DNA of 64,000 bases from Lota lota (GCA_026745465.1 JACYXH010000826.1:9057224-9121223); one strand, 5' to 3'; positions 13,061 to 28,476 are shown, numbered from the stretch's first letter. Notes: generated from the letters alone by a model not told the origin. A program made the numbers and translations.

Positions 13061-13901
13061 GAATGAAGATCAGCAACAAAAAAAATACCTCAGCGCATAT
13101 GACAAACATGCATACAAACACGCACAAACAAGAATCCGGCATCACATCACTGTAAAAACACAATGAGCCGATTGTTCTGCCAGGGCTGAGCCTTTGTACT
13201 TCGGGGCCTGTGAAAAGTGAATGAAAGGACCATGACCTGAAAGGGTACCTAGGCCTCATTAACAATCATTACCAACAGTGCAACGTGGCCCCTCAAAGGC
13301 TGCCAGTGTCAGAAGTGAAATGGAGAGCAGCCGTAAAGCCTGTCCTAAAAGCGACCAATAAACAGCCCCCACAATAGAGCAACAGGGTTTGTTAGGACAG
13401 AGGGAAAACCCTGTCCAATAAAAATGACTGACTATCTAATTGAAGACATGCAGTTAACCAAGGGTAACTGTGGGTAGGGGGTTGGAGGTGGTGATGGAAG
13501 AGAGATAAACACAATATAGCCCACACACTTGGCAGTGACACCGTGGGAATGGTCAGTACCCTGTTTGACTTATGGTTTATGTAGTGTGTCCACCTTCGAC
13601 TGGGTCACTCGGCTCTTGAATAGAGCTGCCAGTCTTTTCAAATCCAAAGCCCAGTTACTATGACGTTCTGTTTGTCTTTTTGGTCAGTCTATCTGTCCAT
13701 CAGGCTTACGCAATAAACATGCAGTGTGAGAAAGCTACGATTGCTTTGGGTCATATAGGGTGGTGGATGTGAGCCAACAGGCCTGGCTTCAGTTGACGCA
13801 CAAGAGTTTCATTGGGGTGTTGCACACAAAATTTAATAGGCCTTACATTAAATGACATGAAATAAAAAACAATACATGCATGAAACTTTATTTGTCTTCT
13901 T

Positions 13902-13926
13902 CACACACACACACACACACACACAC
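13902..13926. repeat. (CA)n microsatellite, short
   Basis: About 12 CA units in me1 intron 1, followed by a G+C-richer stretch containing repeated CTGGGC words at 13965-13986. Confidence 0.9.
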
Positions 13927-14180
13927 GGTTGGGCTTCACACTGTTCTCCGATGGGCTGAGCTGGGCTGGGCCAACCTGGGCTGGGCCTACCAGGCAAATT
14001 AAACAGCAGAATGTTTCCAAATGCTCCGGACCACATCAGAGGGGCCTGCGCCCTGTGCAAACATGTGTGCGTTGCCGCGGCGACATGTTCCAGAAGCCGT
14101 GGTTACCAACAAAACCTGTAATCTGCCCACTGGCCTGCGCTGTCCGGGTAACTCCAACCACTGCTGTGCCCATACCTCCC

Positions 14181-14303
<123 letters not shown>

Positions 14304-15321
14304 CAAACAAAGAAGAAAGCTAACAGTGAAGGTAACAGGTAATTAGCTCAACGGATGGCTCTACATGAGGAAGATCAAAAGGCAGGCATTTGAATAAATC
14401 ACTTTTTCTTTGCTCCGGCAAGTTGAAAAGTTATGTTCAGACCTTTTGGTCTGAAGATACAGAAACGTCATCACTCTACAGCCTTGATCTTGTAATCTAC
14501 ATCTGACACAACCACAGGGAGGAATGTCTAAACAGTCGGCTATCGAAGGGCAAGGCCGGCAGAGGCTGTAAAGACAGTAACGCCACTCCCTTGGTCAAAA
14601 TGAAGACTTATCCGTCCTTGAAATGGGAGTTGTGCCCCTTACATGTGTGTTTGTCATATTTCGATTAAAATGTGCAACAACTCGCAACTGAATCCCGCCG
14701 ACTAACCAAAACAAATATACATGGAATCAGATCACATCAATTCCCATATTGCGATGTTTGGGAAACTGGAGACTTTGATATTGCGGAAGTAACGACCTCT
14801 ATAGAGGGAGGGCTGAGCCTTCTACATAGGGAGGCACGTTCCTTTTCAGCCTCAGATCGCACACGCAAAGAAAGGCCGGAAGGCCCTTCTCAAGCTAAAG
14901 CAGGGAGGGTGCATCAAACTCAAGTGCATGATATTGGCCTCTGGCACGGACGTGTGTGGCCTTAGGAGAGGAGAGACTGCCATTGTGAAATGCCAGCAGG
15001 ACCTCTTTTCACTAAAGAGGATAAATGGTCACTGGATGAGAAGGCAGTCTCTCCACCTCTTTGTCTGTCTTTCAAAAGCTTGAGAAATTGATGTATAATA
15101 ATATATTTTCAAATGTGCAATTTCGGGCCATTTTTGTGGCACACTATTTCCCTAAATAACATGCTTCTAAACGGCGTAAACCCAGGACTTGCAACGGAGA
15201 AGACGAACAGAATTATAATTCTATACACTTTTATCCACCCTGCGGAAATGCCGAAGTGTTCGAAGTGTAGCCTGCTGGCAGTATAACTAACGCCCAGCAC
15301 CTTTGATGTTTTAAGTGTCTA

Positions 15322-15354
15322 TGAATGAATGAATGAATGAATGAATGAATGAAT
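15322..15354. repeat. (GAAT)n microsatellite
   Basis: About eight GAAT units; one of the few tetranucleotide arrays in the left half of the window. Confidence 0.95.
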
Positions 15355-16282
15355 AGCCTTCAACTTAAAATTAAAAGCGCTGGAGTGGTGGGGAGGTCTG
15401 AGATGTGGAGGACTGTGGGTGAGAAAGGCATTGGGGCAGCTGTGATGTCAGAAGGCAAAAACCCACCAGCGTCCAGCTGACCAAATACTCTGGAGTGGAG
15501 GAATGATAGGGTCCGTTCTCTCCCAAAACTCCTGCCATCCATGACATCCACGTTCACCCGTAATTATTGCCATGTGTTGCGCTCATACTGTGGCCCTAGA
15601 TCAGATCAGCCAAAATATGTTGATTCAAGTCGGTATTAGTTATCTGCACTGGTCTGCAAATATTCCCATTTTAACCAAAGATGTCTTCCACACAGGACAG
15701 CGACAAAAAAAGGATGTTTTAATTAAGAGCTTTGCACTGCATTTGTGTTCAAAGGCATTTAGTGCGAGTTCGGCTAGGAGCTAAAAAAAGCCGAAGGTCG
15801 GTAAAGCTAGAGTCAGCAGAAAGTGAATTAGAAGCTTGCTATCATCTTCATGATGAGTGGTCTGGTCTGGCCTGTCTGGCAGACCACTCTGGGGAAAGCT
15901 CTGGCCAACAGCTGGGGGAGAGACTGACTCACATAGCCCTCTGCTCCATTGTTTATAAACACACAAACGTCCCCTTTTATTCTTCCCACACTCACACTCA
16001 TACACACTGCCCCCCCCCCCCCCTCCCCCTCTCGCTCTCTCACACACACTCACATACTAACACACAACAAATATTTAATCCAAACCAAATTATCTCTCAC
16101 CAATCCAAGCAGTTAAACCGGAGCAGAGGCAGTTGAGAGTAAATTCCATTGCAACAGTCCATAATAATCTTGTTAGTACTCAGGGCAGGGTGTTTCGTTC
16201 GCCATCCAACTGTTTTATCAATAGCAGAATCTGAGTCTAGACCCTGAGAAAACAGTGGTGCTGCAGCTGTACTGAGTGAATG

Positions 16283-16438
<156 letters not shown>

Positions 16439-18201
16439 CATGGGTGCATGCGAGTTTCAGTTAATTTGTACAACTCATGCTCATATATTGTGTTAAATGT
16501 GCAAGATTTATTGGCCGGGCCAGCCTGCTGTCTGTCTGTTGAATGCAGTGAGACCGGCGGAGACAGCCATCATTGGCCCTTGTGAACAAGGGGCAGCAGC
16601 CGGTCCGGCCCAGATTCTTGACCCAGTTATATAATGGCAAAACCAAAGCACCACACACCACCACACTACCGCCAGACCCATTACTGCCACGTAGTGCAGC
16701 CGAGAGAGTGCGTGGGTGGTGGGGGCTGGTGGGGGAAAACCACTGGTGAAAAGTGAAATACTGTATGAATAAATGCGGGGCTCAGTGCATCAGAGTGTTG
16801 GGTTCAATGGAAACCTTCCAGTTCCCAGCATTCATTTGTGATCCCATCCACGCCCTTCCACCGGGGTCTTTCAGCACTGCAGTGTTTTAAATGTCGGAGC
16901 GCGGGATGACAGATGGGGATTCTGAATACTGGGCAGGTTATCCCCCCGGATCAATGAGACGGGTGTCTGTTGAACTTGTCAACCCTGCGCCAAGACAAAT
17001 GGGGAACTAATCCCTGTTCAACCGGCCGCAGTGGAGAGAGGGGACCGGTGCTGGGGGCCGCTGGGGGTCTCAAAGTATGAATGGCAAGTGGAGATGGGAG
17101 TCTGTGTGTATGTGTTTCACCCAATACCTTGGTCCCTATTATTCACTTGAATGACAACCACTTCAGCATGCTAGAGGGTGAATAAACCATACAAAGAAGG
17201 TAAAGATCAGGAGAGTTGTGTGAGCTATAGCCTGTGCTGGGCCAGCCTCAGTGTAAAGAGAGCTATGACCTGCTCTCCCCCACATTAGCTGGGCGGGACA
17301 ACCGCCAGCTCCAGGCTACTAGATCACAGTGTACAGGCCCCACAAGGCTGGAAGGCTTGCGTGGCCTCCTTTTCGACAGAGTAATTAGAAACATTACAGC
17401 CTTGTACTTCTTCCTGGCAGCAGTGAAGTGAGAGGTGACATTAAAGAAGGGGTTTAATTACATGAGCTTGGGGAGTGTGTGTGCCTAAGAGAGAGGGTGT
17501 GAGAGCTAGAGAGAGCAAGGATCACACGTAAAGAGGCCGAGCGAGAGAAGGAAACGAGACGGTAGAAATTAGATGGAGAAATAGTGGGATTAGATTAGAA
17601 GGAAGAGAACGAGGTGTCACCCCTCCCTCAGGGGCACCTACTCTGCAGAGGAGACGCCCTGACCACCCAGGACTCATGGAATGTACTGGAGGCAAAGCAA
17701 CAAACACACACTCACACATCAAGTGCCCAGATACAGTATATAAAAATATATATATATTGTGTTCACACAAACAAAATGGCCGGTGTATGTCCCAAATTGT
17801 GACCCAAAGTGACCCCAAAGGGTGTTCAGTTTAGAGAGTCAAACTTTTCCCACACACTCCCCGATACACCGCTGCCTGCAATTGTTCAACAGTACCAGGC
17901 GAATGATTGTCAGAAGAACCTGCTATTTGTAAATATTTGTTGTAAAGTATGGACTGAAAGTATGGACTGTTGTGTCGCTCTCGGTTTATTTCAAGATTAA
18001 CCAGTAAGAACAAAGACTTGCTGAGATTGTGACAGATTATGCACATTTGTATGCTCAAGCAGAGATCACAAGGAAACAGACTATAGGAAACTCCTGGTGT
18101 CGTTAAACGAACGGCCAACACATCGCAGTGACTACAGTGTACCCAGTCAAATTTGCCGTATTCTAAAGCATTTCACAGGCCTAAGCGAACGCGGCAATTC
18201 C

Positions 18202-18204
<3 letters not shown>

Positions 18205-18252
<48 letters not shown>
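18205..18252. repeat. (TA)24 microsatellite
   Basis: 48 nt of pure alternating TA in me1 intron 1. Such arrays readily extrude cruciforms. Confidence 0.97.
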
Positions 18253-18255
<3 letters not shown>

Positions 18256-19312
18256 GCCGTGCATAAGACATGCTAAAGTGCCAATGGAAGCAAATTTTCA
18301 AAGAAGGAGGGAGAGATAAAAAGATAGCGATACAAAGATAGAGCAATAGACAGATCAATGGATTTCATTCACACATAGTGTGTGAGTGTGTATTTATGTG
18401 CGTGTCTTTAGGTTTGATGCCCAGAAAACCCTCCGCCTGCAGCCCAGGAACGCTCAGCCTCTCTGTGAAGTGGAGCGCTGGTCTTGATCTCCGTCCAACA
18501 CAAATATTGACCCTCATCAACTGAGCGTTTACCAGTTACTCTCCAACACAACTCTCAGGTCACGCTCACACTTTCTCCCCAGTTTTTCATCGCCTCTAAA
18601 CTCATTTCACGTTGCCTGTTGACTGGTATTTTGTGCGAGTAGACGACATAGACGAAACACTGAATATGCAAATTAGTGTTTTCACATTACACTCGAGAGG
18701 GCAAAATCCAATTAGGCAAAAACAATATGCGTGTGTGCGTGCATGTGTCTGTGTGTACCCGCGTATGTGTGCATGCATTCGTGTGTGTTTTCATGCGTGC
18801 GTGTGTGTGTGTGTCATTGTGATCTGTGCAGGAATGCATGTCTGTGGGTTGAGTTTGGACAGGAGAATGCGGCCTCCCACTGGTTGCTATCAATCAGCCA
18901 GCTGTTCAGCTGAAGGAGCACACACTACAGCAGAGTTCAGGATTAGTGTGGGGGTCAGCTTTACGGTGGCTACCTAAGGAGAACGCCAGGAGCGGATGTT
19001 CCTGGATCTTAGCGAAGCGTCCTCCGCGGGGTTCTGTCGTAAACAAAAACCATATTTCTAGTAATGTATTCGGCCGCAACATAAAGGCGCCACACCACAT
19101 GGGGTTGCTTAGGCCGCCATTGGTCAAGGACGGCTGACACGGGATCAATGGAAGCGTTGTTCTAAATTGTCATTCCAGTCCACCTACACCATATAAATCC
19201 TGCAGGCTTCAGCCATGAAGTGGAACTCGCTGTACATCCAGTAGAAAGGAGACATCCTGTTATAGATTTGTGTTGTCGATGGCAGTTGAATTCATAAAAT
19301 GCATGCACGATT

Positions 19313-19408
19313 GATGATTTGGGTGTTATTATTATGAGTTATATCCATTTAAGGTGATTGGAATTTTTGTAATGGAAAATAGTTACTGTATAACAGGTAA
19401 AATAAGGA
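19313..19408. repeat. dispersed duplicate, copy 1
   Basis: This roughly 95-bp segment starts GATGATTTGGGTGTTATTAT and ends near GGTAAAATAAGGA. It is repeated in the same orientation at 19768-19861 with about nine differences. It appears to be a local segmental duplication rather than a known mobile element. Confidence 0.85.
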
Positions 19409-19767
19409 ACACGCATCCAAACACAGAGATCCACTTCTATACAGGTAACACAAAAACACCCCAAAATATGCCGGTTGAAAATTCTCCATGATGAACTAAA
19501 GTCAAAAGACACTGAATGGTCTTGCTCAGTCTGCTCTGACCCCTTCTGTCTCCTGAATAAATGTGCTCTGCTTGTAGTTCTGACCTGCCTGATATTGGAT
19601 TATACTAAAGCTACTCCAATGATCAGAGTGGTTTGGCTTAATCCGGGCCTCCGGGAGAACCAAGGTCAGGGACCATGTCATTTTACAGGGAATGGGCAGT
19701 AGCGGCAGGCAGACAGGCAGACAGAACACCCTGCTGATGGTACATTTTAGATCAAACCAGGCGGTGA

Positions 19768-19861
19768 GATGATTTGGGTGTTATTATTATGAGTTATGTC
19801 CATTTAGGTGATGTGACTTTTTGTGATGGAAAATAGTTACTGTATAGTAGGTAAAATAAGG
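19768..19861. repeat. dispersed duplicate, copy 2
   Basis: Second copy of the 19313-19408 segment, separated from it by about 360 bp. Confidence 0.85.
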
Positions 19862-21057
19862 ATCAGATATTGATTCTCACAAAACGCAATGCACAACAAC
19901 GATGGCCTCAAAGAAGTTAACTCACACATACATATAAAAGGCACACACATGCTACCACACACACACACACGCTTACAATCATACTCATGCACACTGCCAA
20001 GGTTTTTCTTTGTCCGAATCATGACTTTATTTATCTTTTGGCTTACTTAACAGCCTAAGTGCATTAAAAGGTTTAACAACATCATGGTAATAAACATAGC
20101 GATTAGTCTGTGAATAGGCTACTTTATAAAATACATTACAACTTCACAAACAAAGCTTCCAATAATGAAGCACTAAGCTGTGTTTTGTGTAGTTTGTCAT
20201 ACACACCGGCAACACTGGACTGCAGGCAAATGTTTTTTAACCTGTATACAGTCTAATCTCTCTTCTTTGTTTTCTTTGTTTGTTTAGTATTGTGTTAAAC
20301 ATTGTAATGCACCAGGCCAGTTTAGCAAGCCAAATAATAAATACAATTATGATTCTGAACCAAGAAACTGTGGAGTAAACGATGAAACATTCCAGAACCG
20401 GACCCAGGCAGGTCCATGCCGGTAAGTCCCCTTTCTGCTGTGGAAATTCCACAACCACTTGCCAAAATCAATCTTCCACATAAGTTTACTCAAGTGCCAC
20501 ACCTGATGCACATTATATTAAGGAAAAATAAGATCAATTTTGGTTTGCCCTTTTCAATGCAATTCAAGCCAACAGGTTTTGCAAATGTAGCTGAGAATAG
20601 GAATGAATATGACGACTAGCAGCAACATTTCAACCAAATTTCCCTTGAGAACCTATATGTGAATCTTGCAGTCTGAATTCTTTCTGTTTGACATTGAAAG
20701 ACTTAATTACTATAGGTCATTCAAAAGAGTATCTCTAAATTGCTGTGATGTTGAACATCTTCAATATCACTGCATTTCTATTTTCAGTGTTTTTATACAT
20801 GTCCTTGCTTTTAACACTAATTGGGAACCTCTTCATCCATCAAGTTAATGGCGTATCCCGGTTACACAATGCCTCAGTGGTGATCAAAGCAAGTGCTTTC
20901 ATGGTCCTCTCTCTAGCGCTACTTTGCATAATGTTCACAGTGATATGAATACTACACAAGCTCGTTGACCGATGGCACATTAAGAGTAACAGAAATTGCA
21001 GCAACCAAAAGAAGAGGCCATCTGCACCGTGTTCATAAAAGGTAATTGCCTTGCCAG

Positions 21058-21458
21058 ATGTACAATAGCACTGTAACAGCCACAAGGAAGATATCCAAGT
21101 ATACAGATCACCTCTCTGAACTGCTTCACGCATACACTCCAACACTTGGTTCCTCCAACTCTGCATGCCTCACCACCCCACCACCTAGACTGCACACCTG
21201 GGCCAACTGTTCCTTCACCCCTAAACTATGGAAATCATAACCACCATCCTTTAGAGACTCAGAATACATCACAACCTTTAAGACGGCCCTCAAAACCCAC
21301 CTCTTCAGAAGGACCTTTACACAATCACTCACCAATTCGCCATTTTGCTTTGTGTTCTGAGTTACTTCTTTGTGCCAGTGTCTGCTTTCTGTGCTTTAAC
21401 CTTCCCTGTAAGGTAAGGTGTTACTTTCCTTGAATGCAAGGGACTATTATTATTACAG
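21058..21458 (+). mobile_element. LINE (non-LTR retrotransposon) 3' fragment
   Basis: The plus strand reads in pieces as LHTWANCSFTPKLWKS and then FKTALKTHLFRRTFTQ. The order 'PKLWN...FK-ALKTHLF' is typical of the C-terminal end of fish LINE polyproteins (L2/Rex1-like). An A+T-rich tail with TATTATTATTA follows near 21446. Stops interrupt the reading frame and the reverse transcriptase core is absent, so this is a 5'-truncated, decayed copy. It lies in me1 intron 1. The exact family is not certain. Confidence 0.6.
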
Positions 21459-24086
21459 AATAATTGAATGACGTAATATACTGTATACCAACTTCAACAT
21501 CCCTGCACAGTTTGAATGTCTCTTTTTGTGTTTTGTATTTCCCTAAGGTGCATTAAAGCTAAATAAAAAATACATGTTGAATCAAATAATCAACATTGAC
21601 TCAAAGTAACCTATACGTTAGATCATTGTTCATTATTTAAAGTTGAACAATTAAAAAAACAGCTCAACAGATCAAGAAGGCATTTAAGATTTACACAGGA
21701 AGACTAAGTGATCACCCCACAGCAGTCAAATCATTCATTTGTCTGTGTTTGGTGTTTCATGGCTGCTTTTGTTGGCGCACTCATGTCAAGCCATAATTAA
21801 TGGCCCATCCCTAATATTTCACAGCGTGTCAGTGGCACCACCATTACGGTTTCCTCCCTTCAAAAGAAGTGTTCGGAAACATGGAGTTGGATGTCATGTT
21901 AAGTATGTTACACATAGATGCCACTAGTAGTTCATAGAGGAAAAATACAGACTGGTAAATACCTCATTAAAATGGCCTCTACTCAAATATTTGCTGTTGG
22001 GTTTTCTATATAGGCCACCACATTGAAAGATGGGCCGTTCCTTTTTTGTTGTTGTAGGCCCTAAATCATTTTCACTAGTGCTCTCAGGTTGGAATGCATT
22101 TCCACAGTGTGAAGAACCAGGGAAACATTTTGCTCTCCCTGCCCAAGACAAATATTCCCTCATGTGGTTCCTGCTAAAATGATGGGGAATTTAACTCCTC
22201 TTACTGGGTTCAAGAAGACTGCCCTGAAAACAAAAGGCACTGTAAATCCATCCTTTTCTCAGAGAAAGAGTGCACATCAGCTCGTATTCTCTGTGTCCTT
22301 GCAGCCTCACTCACTTTTGCCTAATGGACGCCTCCCACTAAATGTGCCGTGTAGGTCGCAGGTTCACCCTTCACACCTAAACAAGCTGGATCACATTGTT
22401 CTGCAACACCGCAGTTCTTTAGCATAGAGACCCACTGATGTGAATCAACAGCATGCAACATGTTAAGTAAGATAATAATGTTGGATAATAGGAGTCGTTT
22501 GAGAGGGGGCTGTTTTCTTTCCTTCCAGATTCAAAACAAGAGTATGAATGACGGATGAATGTCAATGGGAGGCTTGGAGCGCGACAATGGTATACAGGGA
22601 AAAGAGAACGCTGGACTGATAAGACTGCCGGTTAAATTAAGTAAAGCGTCAGAAACGCAGCCATATTCCCAGTTCTGTGGATGCGATCCCAGATTGGTTC
22701 ACCCTAATTGCCCGGTACAAGCGCAGTATGTGTTCCAGATGAGTGGGAAGATCAAGTGATGACCCTGACCGTCTGCTAATGGCAAAAAACACAGATATCC
22801 ACTTGGCAACAGACAGTGACAATAAACAACCATCTCTCGGACGGCCTTACCACGTGGAATGCAACAGCAAATCATCTGGTCCAATTAGTTTACCATTTGA
22901 AGTATGGGGGGGGGAATAACGGTCTTGTTATTTACTTCTGACTCCAATGAGTCATGGTTATCAACATCAAACCCTTAACCGAGAGTCATGGTCGCTCAAA
23001 GACCGACGTCACGATGAATTCTGTGCGAAAAGAATGAGCAACAGCTTCTTTAGGTCAGAGGGTGTCGACCTGTGAATGAATGTATGGGCATGCTTGTTGG
23101 TTAAACAGCCTTGAAAAATGAGCCACTGTTGACTTAAGGGGAGAGGGAGTGAAGGGTTTAAAGGGAGCAGAGATGCAGGCTATGCTTTTGCTTTTTCAAG
23201 CCTATCCGCTCCCCTGCCGAGACACACGTTTCACACTTTGGCATCCAGGTCCCTGGGGAGCCTGAGTATTTGCCAGGCAAGAGTCGAAGGTTCTAAATAG
23301 ATCAGGCGCTCTGAAGCCTAGAGTCCAAACATTCACATATTTTACATGCTGGCTCTTCAGCTCATTCAAAGCCAACTCTTTTTTTGCTAAATCTGTGAGC
23401 ACCATCATCCTAAATGACACACTGTGTCTTGCTGACACCAAACACTTTATTTCAAAAGGTAATATCTTGCACAAAACCTCGTGCTGACATGTGTGAAAGC
23501 ACGGATGTCAAGAACGTCTGTGCTGTGTCAAATTATGGAATAGGGAAGTCAGTCTCATTGGCTGACACTAAAAGGTCCCATAGGCTCCCATAGAATTGAA
23601 TAGCACAGGAAATCCCCAATTCATCTCTTCTGGGTTTTGCAAAAGAGCCTTCCTTAAAACAACTATAATACTGCAGGGTAAACTGGAGAGAAAAAAATCA
23701 GGTCAAATGACAGCAACATTGTACACTTCAGAGGACTTTTCAGGAACTAAACTCTGATTGAGATTGGCAATACACTGAAGGAACAAGCTATTGTATTATC
23801 TCCGAACAAAAAGGACTGCTCCAAAGAAAATTTGCTGTGATAACTTCTTTATCTCCTTATCTCAGATGGCCAAACTCATGACAGCAAGCTCCTTGAATGG
23901 AGACATTTCAAAACACAGAGATAGGGTTAAAGAACACAGCTCTATGTCTTGGTGAGGATTTTCAGTTTGAAGGAAGCGAAACTTTCACCAGAACATTTGG
24001 ATCCCAACAGCAGTGAAAGAAAATAATAATCAGGTCTAAAAAAAAGAAATTGGTTCCAATTGCTGAACTAAGAACCTAGTCAAGAA

Positions 24087-24166
24087 GTCAGTGTGGCAAC
24101 AAATAAAACACATACAGTAATATAGGTCAGTGTGGCAACAAATAAAACACATACACAGTAATATAG
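24087..24166. repeat. tandem duplication, about 40 bp unit
   Basis: Two adjacent copies of a segment containing GTGTGGCAACAAATAAAACA differ only by a CA insertion in the second. This is a recent slippage or duplication event in me1 intron 1. Confidence 0.9.
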
Positions 24167-24649
24167 CAATCAGCTCTGTGGAAGGATACACACTTATCCT
24201 TCTGGTTGCACCTCCATAGTGAAATACCTGTGTGGAGATTGTGTGACATCTTCATTCAAACACAGTGGACAAAAGCCGCATTGAGAAGTAGATATAAATT
24301 GACTTAGAAAGACAGGAGGGGATTTGGAGTGGATCCCTTGAGACCTACTTTATAGCAAGAGTGATGAACTAAAGCCATGTCTGAGACCGTCTAATGGCTT
24401 CTGCATTGTCCTGGGTACAATGATCTCATGAAGGAAGAAAATAACTGAAACTGAGCCTGGACAAGAGTCATTAAGGATGGGATTGCTGCGAGACAGGACT
24501 GTGAGTGAGTACAGGTGCCAATGGAGTTGGTGGTTTGGGGAGGGGAGAGAGTGTGTACTCTGTCTGTCTGCCGGCTGCACTCCAGTCCATCACCGGAATG
24601 TCTGGTCACCAGCCATGTGTGCGGTCTTACTGCCGCACCTGGGATACCT

Positions 24650-24790
<141 letters not shown>

Positions 24791-25919
24791 CTAGCGCGGG
24801 TCACTGACCAATGCAGCTGGCGTACAAAAAAGAAGCATGAACAAAGTGAGGTTTGTATCATTTTCTAGTGCTCACTTAAACTCTACCTTGTTAGCAATCA
24901 AGGGACATCACCTTTCTGCACCTTAAGTAGCCACTATCATCCACAATGTTCTGGATTGAACCTGATACCCTGACATCTGCCTCACAAGCCCTTAATCCTA
25001 CCGTGGGAGACAGCATTAGGTTGGATCTGGGTTGTAATACAATACATTATGCAAAAGAGAAATCAACTCCATCAGTCACATGGTGGCCATTAAAGCATCA
25101 TATAAACTAGGCACAAAATCAGGCTATTTATCCTGTAATGTGAACCCAGCATAAGTACCATGCGAGCCAATAGAACCAGAAGGAATATGATGGGGAGTAA
25201 ATTTGTGGATGGTCCAAGATGGTCCTCCGTTTGGCTTAGTTGCGAGTTTCAGTTGTTTATGGTTTATGGAGTTCCCCGATGCAGGGTCTAGTTTCTCTCT
25301 TAGGAAAGGTCAGTGTAAAAGTGCAGCCACAGTAATGGCCTCCTATAGCAAATTCTCCCTTGGATCGCAATTCATTTTGGAACAAATATGAACAAAGTCG
25401 ATCACTTCGTCAATGTGATACAGATGGACACGGGTGACCTTTGTCATGTGAAACGCCTGATTGATGCCCATTTGATACGGCATGCCAGAGGTGTCGTATG
25501 CAATTCAGGCCTGATCCATCTGATACGTGTTGCATCACACTACAGTATGGAAGCAGTGAATGGTCATCTGTTTACTGGCCTACGCTCACTCAACCCTAGA
25601 CTACTAACCCCGCCATCCACCCCCAAAACGGCAACAGCTCCAATCAGTGTGTGGACGTGTAACAGCATCTCTGATAGGCCGCTTTAGACGGGCTGCTGTT
25701 TCTTTTTTCTTTTTTTCAGTTGTTGTTATTTTTCAAGGCTGGAGTGACCAGCGTCACCGTAAAGGATCTCAGGATCTGAATACAGAACCCTCATTAATGT
25801 GCGATCCGGCAGACATACAGAAGCCTGTCTGTGGAGCTGGGCCAGCTCTCTCCTCCTCTCTACAGAGGAACCTTTCTCCACCACGTGGCCCGCACTTCAT
25901 CTCCTCACCGGACGGTGGG

Positions 25920-26036
<117 letters not shown>

Positions 26037-28018
26037 TTTTAGAGTGAAAGAGAGTGTGTTTGTGTGCATGTGTGTACTTTGGGGTGTGTGTTTGTGTGTG
26101 TGCATGTGCGTGTTTGTACTTTGAGGACTGTGTTTGAGTGGGTATTTGTGTACGTTGGGGTCTGTTTGAGTGTGTGTGTGTGTACTTTAGGGTGGTAGTG
26201 GGGGGGGGGGGGGTAAGGTAATTAAAAGGAAATCAAGCTGTGTAGATGTGAGGACAGGCTGCCTTCAGCACTGCGGCCCTCAGCATCAATTAGTGAGTTA
26301 CCCATGACTGACTCCTGTTATGGGGGGTTAAAGTGGGCCAGGTGAGAGAGGTAAACACACATCCCCAGGGCGCGCTGAAATCAGAGGCATGGCAACAATG
26401 TGCCACTGCTGGAACCACAGACGGCCGCCTGTGCCTGCCAGCTAACACGCTTTAGCAGTCATTTCCGACCTTCTCTTCCAATTTCCGTGCCCTGGTTCAC
26501 GGACTGGGCTGACAGTGGACAGTTCACCTCACTGCATAAGAAGCCTTTTTTCCTCCTCCTTCGCCCCGGAATGGGCATTTGACAGGCCCTGTGTTCGAGG
26601 GGTGTTTTGCGCGACTGATTAAAGTATCGGGTAGATGACACACAGTCAAACCCAGACTCCTGGTGCAGGAACTGTAGTTTATAAACTCAGAAAAGTAGTT
26701 GGCTAATCAAATCTCTGGCAGCAAGGGAAGAAAGCAAGACGCCAAGGGTTATGATTTCTAGAAAAATGACTAGAAGGGACATGAAACTGAAATAACTTTC
26801 ACCAGTATGTCTAATGTAGGTTTTGACAATGCCTCTGGCACTTGCTCCTATGGAACCCAAGGTGTCGGTTTTTCCCAAAAATCGTTATGACTTAAATGCC
26901 CAGAGCGCTTTTTTTTTTACTTGTAGGCAGAAGTTCTACTACTGAAATCACTGGGCTTCCCAGTGATCGCATAATGTCTGGTCAAAAACGTACTAGTCAG
27001 CATAATAAAACAGCCGTAATAGTTTCTTTCATCCTCCATGTGTATTATTTGATTAACATGATGAGAGTGACAAGATTAAGACCAGACTTATGTCTAACAG
27101 AAACACCCCAAACCGTGTTTACTCCAAACTGTACCGCCTGTGTTCCAACACTTTTTTAATTAATCTCATTAAACGCCAGATCCTTCCAAAACATTAACAA
27201 ATAATGGGCCCCTAGCTTATTAGGACTCAAAACCAGCACCATTAAAACATGAAAGAAATGCAGCACTTGGAGCACACACCAAGAAACGAGGGGAAGAGTG
27301 AAAGGAAAGCATGGAACAGCAGGCGGAGGTAGGACAGGGAGAAGGAGAGGTGTTGCTGACTTCTACATCTAAGCTACGTCATTTTTCTGCACATCCGTGC
27401 GTGCGTGCGTACATGCATGCGTGTGTGTGTGGTTGTCCTTCCACATGTTTTGTATGTGAAAGTTCTCGGATGCCTCTGATGCCCTAGATTCCAGTCAAGG
27501 TCAAAAGCATCCATGCACACAAAACAGCTTCAACGTATGTTTGAGACAGCTTAACCCATTGATCCAGGAGGGTAACACTCCATACAAGCAAAATCTTGCA
27601 TTTTGAACCAAGCATTGACCTGTTCCCATATACTACACAGAGGCCCTTCAGGTGTAAATCCAAAATACAACCAATGACTGCTTTTGGATTAGGGGGCTAA
27701 ATACCCAGCTTGACCTATACTCTAAACAGCACCGCTCTCACTTTCCCCGAGAAGCAGACTTGAAGGAGAAGTGTTTAAAATCTGTTCTGTTGAGGCAAAC
27801 ATACAAAGTTACAAGAGCAGCACACCGCCAGCTAGGGCCTCTGGCACTTTAAAAAAAACATGACATCCATTATCAGACATGTGACAGCTTAATTTCCCCC
27901 ATTTAGAGATCTGAGCACCACTCACACACTGCACTGACGGGCCCCACTCATAGCTGGAACCAGTTGTGTGGTCTGGCGAGCATGTCCGAGATGATCATTC
28001 ATCTCAGTCGTACTACAG

Positions 28019-28110
28019 CCACAAACACACACACAGAGACAGAGACAGAGACAAAGAGAAAAGGAGAAAAGGAGAAAAAGAGAAAAAGAGAAAAAGAGAA
28101 AAAGAGAAAG
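28019..28110. repeat. CA plus polypurine (GAGAAAAA)n tract
   Basis: A short CA run leads into GAGACA units and then GAGAAAAA/GAGAAAAGG units. The purine part is nearly mirror-symmetric, a sequence type able to form triplex (H-) DNA. Confidence 0.85.
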
Positions 28111-28364
28111 AAGGAGGGAGGGAGCTGGTCTTGAAGTCTCCAGAGTGGCGTCATTAACTTGCCAAACAAGCACATCTCTATGCAGTCAGTGAAAATACCT
28201 GACCTCAGTCCCCTGTGGAAATGATGAAGTTTGAACTGCGCTGACCAACTTATCAACAGAGGGCACGCTCCCGTCCTGGCTGGCAGATACTTAAACTGTG
28301 GCAAATGCCAGCCTCCCATCAGACAGGAAGCGCTTTCACCTGAACCCTAGGAGGTAGAAGAAAG

Positions 28365-28476
<112 letters not shown>

